Shown here: piece after piece, positions 1 to 4,024 of the stretch
Layout: each line of letters opens with the position of its first letter
Numbering within the stretch: the first letter of the stretch is position 1
NCBI GenBank assembly: GCA_036732565.1
Contig: DAINCF010000488.1
Span: 1 to 5,476 of the forward strand
Reading direction: 5' to 3'
Source of the DNA: JAIVJN01 sp036732565
GTDB taxonomy: Bacteria; Acidobacteriota; Vicinamibacteria; Vicinamibacterales; UBA2999
DNA: 5,476 nt
Notes under the pieces: generated by a model
The model's input: the letters and a program-made list of their open reading frames with translations, nothing else
What the model was told of the DNA's origin: nothing
Database searches by the model: none
Position numbers and translations under genes: made by a program

Positions 1-273
1 CAGCCCACGCCGGCCTACGCGTCGTTGACCGCGCCCATGGTGACGGAGCCGGGGGCCGTCGCGCGTCCCGCGGTGGTGCGCGAGCCAGTGGTGGAACGAC
101 GAGCGCCGCGCCCGAACAAGCGCTCGTGGCAGAAGTCCGCGCTGGTCATCGGCGGCACGGGCGGCGCGGGCGCCGGCCTCGGCGCGCTGATCGGCGGCAA
201 GAAGGGCGCGCTGATCGGCGCCGCCATCGGCGGCGGCTCTGGTGCGATCTACGAAGCGACGAAACGGAAGTAA
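1..273 (+). CDS. Glycine-zipper domain protein, 3' part
   Basis: Reading frame 1 is open from the first base of the window to a TAA at 271-273, giving 90 residues. The gene therefore probably begins upstream; an internal TTG at 25 and ATG at 37 are possible but unsupported starts. The N-terminal half is rich in Pro, Ala, Val and Arg and looks disordered. From about residue 40 comes a basic KRSWQKSA stretch and then a hydrophobic glycine-zipper with small residues at regular spacing (GGTGGAGAGLGALIGG, then GALIGAAIGGGSGAIYEA), ending in a basic KRK tail. This matches short glycine-zipper proteins of the YMGG-like type, which are membrane- or envelope-associated and of unknown role. The zipper is seen directly; the envelope location is inferred. 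No catalytic motif is visible. Confidence 0.75.
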   Translation, partial: QPTPAYASLTAPMVTEPGAVARPAVVREPVVERRAPRPNKRSWQKSALVIGGTGGAGAGLGALIGGKKGALIGAAIGGGSGAIYEATKRK

Positions 274-277
274 GCCA

Positions 278-346
278 GGTCAGGCTGGTGGGGCTGGTAG
301 GGCCGGTCAGTTTCCCCCCGACCCGCCCGACCCGCCTTACCTGACC
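278..346. terminator. Imperfect inverted repeat after the glycine-zipper gene
   Basis: GGTCAGG at 278-284 is the exact complement of CCTGACC at 340-346. Between them lie a G-rich left part and a C-rich right part that pair only imperfectly, with G-U pairs and mismatches. It starts 5 bases after the stop codon, so it could act as a transcription terminator, but there is no T-tract after it. It may instead be a decayed repeat. Confidence 0.35.
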
Positions 347-390
347 AACCCGCTACACTCCCTCCAACTTTGACCCGCCAGACCTGCACG

Positions 391-426
391 CGAACCGGAG
401 TACTCTACACAGGGTGCTCCGGTTCG
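391..426. other. Strong 15-bp stem-loop upstream of the selenoprotein gene
   Basis: Bases 391-405 (CGAACCGGAGTACTC) pair with 412-426 (GGGTGCTCCGGTTCG). The outer ten pairs are perfect, the inner five include three G-U pairs, and the loop is TACACA. It lies 55 bases before the first candidate start codon of the redoxin gene. It could be the terminator of an upstream transcript or a structured leader element. No T-tract follows, which argues against a simple intrinsic terminator. No known riboswitch class was recognised. The rest of 274-480 holds no convincing gene. A TATAAA at 468-473 has the form of a -10 box but has no matching -35 box. Confidence 0.5.
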
Positions 427-480
427 ATCGCCGTACGCTCGAGGTAACCAGCGCAGGGCCGATGACGTATAAAGAGATCC

Positions 481-1557
481 ATGCAGGTTTCCAGCAGATC
501 GATGCGTAGAACGCGTCGCGCAGCCTCAGCCCTCTTCGCGTGCGCGGTACTGACGCTCACTCCCGTCGCGATGGCACAACAGCCTGGGCAGCCGCCTCCG
601 GCTGTCGATCTCGATCGCAAAGGCCCCAAGGTGGGCGAGCGTGTGCCGGCGTTCTCGGGCGTCGATCAGCATGGACGGACGCAGACGCTGGAGAGCGTGC
701 TGAAGGCCGACGGCGCGATGCTCGTGTTCTATCGCTCCGCCGATTGGTGACCCTACTGCAAGACGCAGCTGGTCGAGCTGCAACGACAATCCGCGGAGCT
801 GCAGAAGCGCGGTCTGGGTCTGGTCGCGATCAGCTACGACGCGCCCGAGGTCGTGCGCAAATTCGCGGCGGCGCGCGGCATCACGTTTCCGCTCGTCTCC
901 GATCCGGGATCCGCGATCATCCGGCGCTATGGGTTGTTCAACGACACCTACCCGCCGGGCGATCGCTCGCATGGCGTTCCCTATCCCGGCACCTTCATCG
1001 TCGATCGCGGCGGTCGCGTGCGCGCGCGGTACTTCGAGGCGGCCTATCAGGAGCGCAACACCGTGGCGAGCATGCTGGTGCGGCAAGGGCTGACGCCGTT
1101 CGGTCCCGTGTCGACGATCGACACCGCGCACCTGACGATCGTGGCGGGCATCAGCGACGGCGTCACCGCGCCTGGCGAGCGACATACCGTGGCGTTCGAC
1201 GTGACCCCGAAGCCGCGCATGCACGTCTACGCGCCGGGGAAGCACACCTACCAGGTGATCGGCGTCTCGCTCGACTCCCAACCGTGGCTGCGCGCCGGGC
1301 CGACGCGCTACCCCTCGTCGGAGATCTATCACTTCGCTCCGCTCAACGAGAACGTCGAGGTCTTCATGAAGCCGTTCCGCCTGGAGCGCGACGTGACCAT
1401 CCTCGCGACGCCCGAGGTGCGCAAGCAGCTGGCGAATCAGACCTCGCTGACGATTAGCGGCCGCCTGGAATATCAGGCGTGCGACGACAAGCTATGCTAC
1501 GCACCGCAATCGATCCCGGTGCAATGGAAACTCGAGCTGAAACCGCTTGAGCCCTGA
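481..1557 (+). CDS. Secreted redoxin selenoprotein with DsbD-alpha-like C-terminal domain (UGA at 748-750 read as Sec)
   Basis: Read through one in-frame TGA, this is a 358-residue protein. Residues 1-32 form a signal peptide: a basic MRRTRR stretch, a hydrophobic core, and an AMA|QQ cleavage site. The protein should therefore act in the periplasm or envelope. Residues ~50-205 are an AhpC/TSA-TlpA thioredoxin-fold domain. Its active site reads FYRSADW-U90-PYC93-KTQL, where relatives have WCPYC, and the cis-Pro region is PYPGTFIVD (Pro169). Residues ~212-358 resemble the DsbD N-terminal (alpha) domain, ending in YQACDDKLCYAPQS with Cys334 and Cys339 as the expected redox pair. The likely role is thiol-disulfide or peroxide reduction; the substrate cannot be told. 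ATG 481 (weak AAAGAG upstream) or ATG 502 could be the start; both keep the signal peptide. No stop codon or frameshift other than the UGA occurs. The alternative is a nonsense-mutated pseudogene, made less likely by the hairpin just after the UGA. The gene is convergent with the MFS gene. Confidence 0.87.
748..781 (+). promoter_or_regulatory. Sec codon UGA and bacterial SECIS-like hairpin
   Basis: The UGA (748-750) is followed by GCAGCT (765-770), loop GGTCG (771-775) and AGCTGC (776-781), a perfect 6-bp stem. Bacterial SECIS elements recognised by SelB lie inside the coding region just after the UGA and need a small apical loop beginning with GG and containing U. Here 20 bases separate the UGA from the loop GGU, close to the spacing in E. 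coli fdhF. The hairpin also encodes protein (TQLVELQ), so its perfect pairing has to coexist with the conserved redoxin helix. Sec insertion is inferred; the hairpin is seen directly. Confidence 0.8.
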
Positions 1558-1575
1558 TCTGCGCCGCTCTGCGAC

Positions 1576-1603
1576 GAAAGGGCGGCTCGCGAGCCGCCCC
1601 TAC
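1576..1603. repeat. Palindromic element copy 1
   Basis: The core 1580-1599 is a perfect 20-bp palindrome (GGGCGGCTCG and its complement). The right flank CCCCTAC matches the 28-bp consensus, while the left flank is altered (GAAA in place of GTAG). It lies 22 bases after the selenoprotein stop codon. Confidence 0.85.
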
Positions 1604-1665
1604 ACATCTCGGACCCTAATCTGCGCCACTCCGCGACGTATGGGCGATCTGCGCTGCTCTGCGAC

Positions 1666-1693
1666 GTAGGGGCGGCTCGCGAGCCGCCCTTAC
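1666..1693. repeat. Palindromic element copy 2
   Basis: The core 1670-1689 is identical to that of copy 1. The left flank GTAGG fits the consensus, and the right flank reads CCTTAC with one change. The TTA at 1690-1692 is, on the minus strand, the TAA stop of the MFS gene. Confidence 0.85.
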
Positions 1694-2925
1694 ACATCTC
1701 TCAGCCCGTGCCCTTTCAACAGAAAGATCGTCGCGACAATCACGAGCGCGATGCCGTTGATGGCAAGCACGAGCGGCGCCGAGCCGACCTGGGTGACGAG
1801 CCAGCCGCTCACCAGCCCTCCCAGCGGGGAACCGCCGCGAAACGCCACCATGTAGATGCTCACCACGCGCCCCCGCATCTCGGTCGGCGCCAGCAGTTGC
1901 ACGAGCGAGGTGGCGAGCGAGAAGCACATCACCAGCATCGCGCCCGCCACGAACAACAGCGCCGCGCTGAGCCAGACCACGCGCGAGTACGAGAACGCGA
2001 ACATCGCCAGCCCGAACGCGATCTGGACGAGGAGGAGCATGCGGCCCATGTGCCGATGCCGGCCGATCCAGGCGACGACCAGCGCGCCAAGCACCGCGCC
2101 CATGCCCGAGAACGTCATCAGCCGCGCGTAGAGGCCGACGTCCTGCTGAAAGACGTCCTTGGCGATCACCGGCAGGAACGTCAAGAGCGGGATGCCGAGA
2201 AACGCGGCGATGAAGCCCAGGAGCATCAGGGTGATGAGCTGCGGCTGCCGCTGCACGTAGCGCAGGCCGCTCTTGAGCTGATCGCGCATCCGCTCGCCAT
2301 TGGCCGGACGGAGATACGCGACGTGCAGCGCGAGGAGCGCGGCGATGACGAAGAGGAACGAGATGCCGTTGAGGCCGAAGCACGCGACCATGCCGAATTG
2401 CGCGAGCGCCGCGCCGGCGATGAGGGGCCCGATGACGCGCGCGAGGTTGAACTGAATGGAGTTGAGCGCAATCGCATTGGGCAGATGATCCTTCGCGACC
2501 AGCGAGGGAATCAGCGATTGATACGCCGGCCCGCCGAACGCTTGCGCGAAACCGGTGATCACCGAGAGCGTCAGGATGTGCCAGACCTGCACGACGTTGG
2601 TGTAGACGAGCAGCGCGAGCGTGAACGCGGCGGTCATCTGTACGCACTGCGACACGAGCAGCAGATGCCGGCGATTGTGTCGATCGGCGACGACGCCCCC
2701 GATGATGGTGAAGAGCAGGATGGGGAGCTCGCCGAGGAAGGCGTCGAGGCCGAGAAAAAACGCCGACGCCGAGCCCGTCATGGTGACGAGCAGCCAGGCC
2801 TGCGCGACCTTCTGCATCCAGGTGCCAATGCTGGAGGTCAGCGCACCGAACCATAGCAGGCGAAAATCGCGATAGGTGAGGGCCGCTGCTACTCGCCGGG
2901 CAGCTGCGGTGACCATCGTCTGCAA
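1690..2925 (-). CDS. MFS transporter, EntS/MFS_3-like exporter
   Basis: This 411-residue protein has the length and the roughly 12 hydrophobic segments of a major facilitator inner-membrane transporter. The signature loop between helices 2 and 3 is visible as GGVVADRHNRRHLLL (residues 76-90, motif A), and the N-terminal FRLLWFGALTSSIGTWMQ and later NAIALNSIQFNLARVIGP are typical of the MFS_3 / enterobactin exporter EntS group. It probably exports a small molecule with proton exchange; the substrate cannot be deduced. The start is TTG at 2925-2923, preceded on the minus strand by AAGG with 5 bases of spacing; ATG at 2916-2914 is the alternative. The stop codon and last codons lie inside a palindromic repeat unit. 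It is divergent from imuA and convergent with the selenoprotein gene. No convincing promoter was found on its own strand. Confidence 0.9.
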   Translation of the reverse strand: MQTMVTAAARRVAAALTYRDFRLLWFGALTSSIGTWMQKVAQAWLLVTMTGSASAFFLGLDAFLGELPILLFTIIGGVVADRHNRRHLLLVSQCVQMTAAFTLALLVYTNVVQVWHILTLSVITGFAQAFGGPAYQSLIPSLVAKDHLPNAIALNSIQFNLARVIGPLIAGAALAQFGMVACFGLNGISFLFVIAALLALHVAYLRPANGERMRDQLKSGLRYVQRQPQLITLMLLGFIAAFLGIPLLTFLPVIAKDVFQQDVGLYARLMTFSGMGAVLGALVVAWIGRHRHMGRMLLLVQIAFGLAMFAFSYSRVVWLSAALLFVAGAMLVMCFSLATSLVQLLAPTEMRGRVVSIYMVAFRGGSPLGGLVSGWLVTQVGSAPLVLAINGIALVIVATIFLLKGHGLRDV

Positions 2926-2945
2926 GGGAGCCTTATCTTACCCGA

Positions 2946-2973
2946 TTGACTTTCGCTTTTTATTCACTATACT
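2946..2973 (+). promoter_or_regulatory. Sigma-70-type promoter for the imuA-imuB cassette
   Basis: TTGACT (2946-2951) and TATACT (2968-2973) each differ by one base from the -35 and -10 consensus and are separated by 16 bases. Transcription would begin near 2980 and run into imuA, leaving a leader of about 130 bases. The surrounding sequence is AT-rich compared with the rest of the window, as expected for a promoter. Confidence 0.7.
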
Positions 2974-2977
2974 GGGC

Positions 2978-2992
2978 GAACAAACAGCGAAC
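2978..2992 (+). promoter_or_regulatory. Putative LexA operator (GAAC-N7-GAAC)
   Basis: Two GAAC half-sites (2978-2981 and 2989-2992) are separated by seven bases, AAACAGC. This is the direct-repeat form of the LexA box known from Alphaproteobacteria (GTTC-N7-GTTC on the other strand). It covers the predicted transcription start of the promoter just upstream, a position where a repressor would block RNA polymerase. imuA-imuB-dnaE2 cassettes are known LexA targets. That this organism's LexA uses this motif is inferred. Confidence 0.55.
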
Positions 2993-3050
2993 TAGTGGGG
3001 CGTATGGACGAAGTGAAGTAGCAAATCACCGTTGCTCGGCCACGGTTTCC

Positions 3051-3073
3051 GGGCCGTTCCTACGGAACGGCCC
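3051..3073 (+). other. 10-bp perfect hairpin in the imuA leader
   Basis: GGGCCGTTCC (3051-3060), loop TAC, and GGAACGGCCC (3064-3073) form a perfect stem in the 5' leader, ending 38 bases before the imuA start codon. No T-tract follows (the next bases are CCCTGTAG), so it is not a standard intrinsic terminator. It could protect the mRNA or be another small extragenic palindrome. Confidence 0.55.
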
Positions 3074-3111
3074 CCTGTAGATATCGAACGTACATCCCAT
3101 TAGAGGTGCTC

Positions 3112-3957
3112 ATGAGCGCTCAGGCTCCCGCCACCCCTTCCTCACACCAGGCCTCGCGTCTGGCCACTGTCGAATCCTTGCTGCGTGAGCGGAAGTTGGA
3201 CCGCACGCTGGCAGGCACGTTGCCCGGACTGCCGGGAGAGCGCGACAGCGAGCTCACGATGCCGGTGGACGTGGCCGCGCTCGACGCGCGGCTGGCTGGC
3301 GGGTTGCCACGGGGGCAGCTGTCGGAGGTGGTCGGGCCGGCCTCGTCGGGACGGACGAGCCTGGTGTGGGCCTGGCTGGGGGCGGCGACGCGTCGCGGCG
3401 AGCATGTGGCGCTCGTCGACACGTTCGACCGCTTCGATCCCGCATCCGGAGCGGCGTGCGGCCTCGAGTTGTCGCGGCTGCTGTGGGTGCGTGGGCAGGC
3501 GATCTCGAAGACGGCTGGCACGGTGGATCCAGCCTGGTTGCCGGGGGTGCGCACGGTGCAGGGGCCGGGAACGCTGCTGGAGCGCACGATCGATCGCGCG
3601 TTGAAAGCGCTCAACCTCATCTTGCAATCCGGCGTGTGTACGGCGGTGACCGTGGATTTGGCCGACGTCCCCACGGCCACGCTCGGACGCATCCCCGCGA
3701 GCACCTGGCTGCGTGTGCAGCGCGTCATCGAAGGCAGCGACACTGCTTGCGTGGTGCTCGGTCCCGGCCCCATCGCGCGGAGTGCGGGAGGAATCACGAT
3801 CAACACGGGTGCCGAGACCGCTCGTGCGAAATGGGCGGGTGCACACGATCGCGCGCGACGATTGGCGGGGATCGAGGTCTCGGCGCGGTTGATGTCGCCG
3901 CGGCGCCGCGTCACCGGCTCGGTGGCGCTCGACGCGCGCGTGGATGCGTCCGTATAA
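3112..3957 (+). CDS. imuA: ImuA-like RecA-fold protein of a translesion mutagenesis cassette
   Basis: This 281-residue protein has a RecA/SulA-like core. The stretch LDARLAGGLPRGQLSEVVGP (residues 57-76) mirrors the RecA pattern leading to Walker A, which here reads GPASSGRTSL (75-84) with Arg81 in place of the usual Lys. A second hydrophobic strand, HVALVDTFDRFDP, and a later AVTVDLADV strand fit the RecA fold. ImuA proteins work with ImuB and DnaE2 in damage-induced, error-prone DNA synthesis in the cytoplasm; the Acidobacteria-type RecA-like partner fits here because the next gene is an ImuB homologue. The start at ATG 3112 is chosen because AGAGG (3102-3106) stands 5 bases before it; the in-frame GTG at 3106 overlaps this ribosome binding site. 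The last codons and the TAA lie in a 22-bp direct repeat. A promoter and putative LexA box precede it. Confidence 0.82.
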   Translation: MSAQAPATPSSHQASRLATVESLLRERKLDRTLAGTLPGLPGERDSELTMPVDVAALDARLAGGLPRGQLSEVVGPASSGRTSLVWAWLGAATRRGEHVALVDTFDRFDPASGAACGLELSRLLWVRGQAISKTAGTVDPAWLPGVRTVQGPGTLLERTIDRALKALNLILQSGVCTAVTVDLADVPTATLGRIPASTWLRVQRVIEGSDTACVVLGPGPIARSAGGITINTGAETARAKWAGAHDRARRLAGIEVSARLMSPRRRVTGSVALDARVDASV

Positions 3958-4003
3958 CCCCGCGGAACGGGAAGAAAACTCCGTATAACCCCGCGGAGCG
4001 GGG
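3950..4003. repeat. 22-bp direct repeat at the imuA-imuB junction
   Basis: CCGTATAACCCCGCGGA followed by (A/G)CGGG occurs at 3950-3971 and again at 3981-4003, with a period of 31 bases. The first copy contains the imuA stop codon (GTA TAA). The second can fold as CCCCGC-GGA-GCGGGG (3989-4003), while in the first copy that stem is imperfect. The second copy's hairpin stands 21 bases before the imuB start and may affect transcription or translation between the two genes. Confidence 0.75.
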
Positions 4004-4024
4004 TAAGACACCACTGGTCGGCCC

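Larger units (their letters stand above)
1557..1700. repeat. Composite palindromic repeat array between convergent genes
   Basis: Two 54-bp units (1557-1610 and 1647-1700) each consist of a head ATCTGCGCYGCTCTGCGACG, a 20-bp perfect palindrome with half-site GGGCGGCTCG, and a tail TACACATCTC. A third, truncated unit (1619-1646) has the head and only the left part of the palindrome. The array starts on the last base of the selenoprotein stop codon and contains the stop codon of the MFS gene. It resembles REP/BIME-type extragenic palindromes. The hairpins could end transcription from both sides, although there is no T-tract. Confidence 0.8.

Noticed and set aside
391..480. tRNA-Sec (selC) or another tRNA near the selenoprotein gene
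   Set aside because: No cloverleaf arms, T-loop GTTCGA in context or CCA-side acceptor pairing could be assembled around the 391-426 stem.
526..1332. 268-codon minus-strand ORF opposite the selenoprotein gene
   Set aside because: It is Arg/His/Asp-rich, resembles no known family, and mirrors the codon bias of the real gene in GC-rich DNA.
853..1557. A separate gene starting at GTG 853
   Set aside because: It is the same frame as 481-747 and only the part after the UGA. Codons 751-852 continue the redoxin fold (PYCKTQLVELQ), so a start at 853 would cut the domain in half.
1555..1599. The terminal UGA of the redoxin gene as a second Sec codon, with the palindrome after it as SECIS
   Set aside because: The loop of the palindrome (TCGCGA) lacks the GGU feature, the following sequence is repeat DNA, and the DsbD-alpha-like domain ends naturally just before.
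1557..1700. CRISPR array
   Set aside because: There are only two and a half units, the repeat contains a long perfect palindrome, the spacing is irregular, and no cas gene is nearby.
1708..2856. 382-codon plus-strand ORF opposite the MFS gene
   Set aside because: It has an extreme Arg, Glu, His and Asp composition with no hydrophobic core, which is typical of antisense shadow frames. The minus strand encodes a clear MFS protein.
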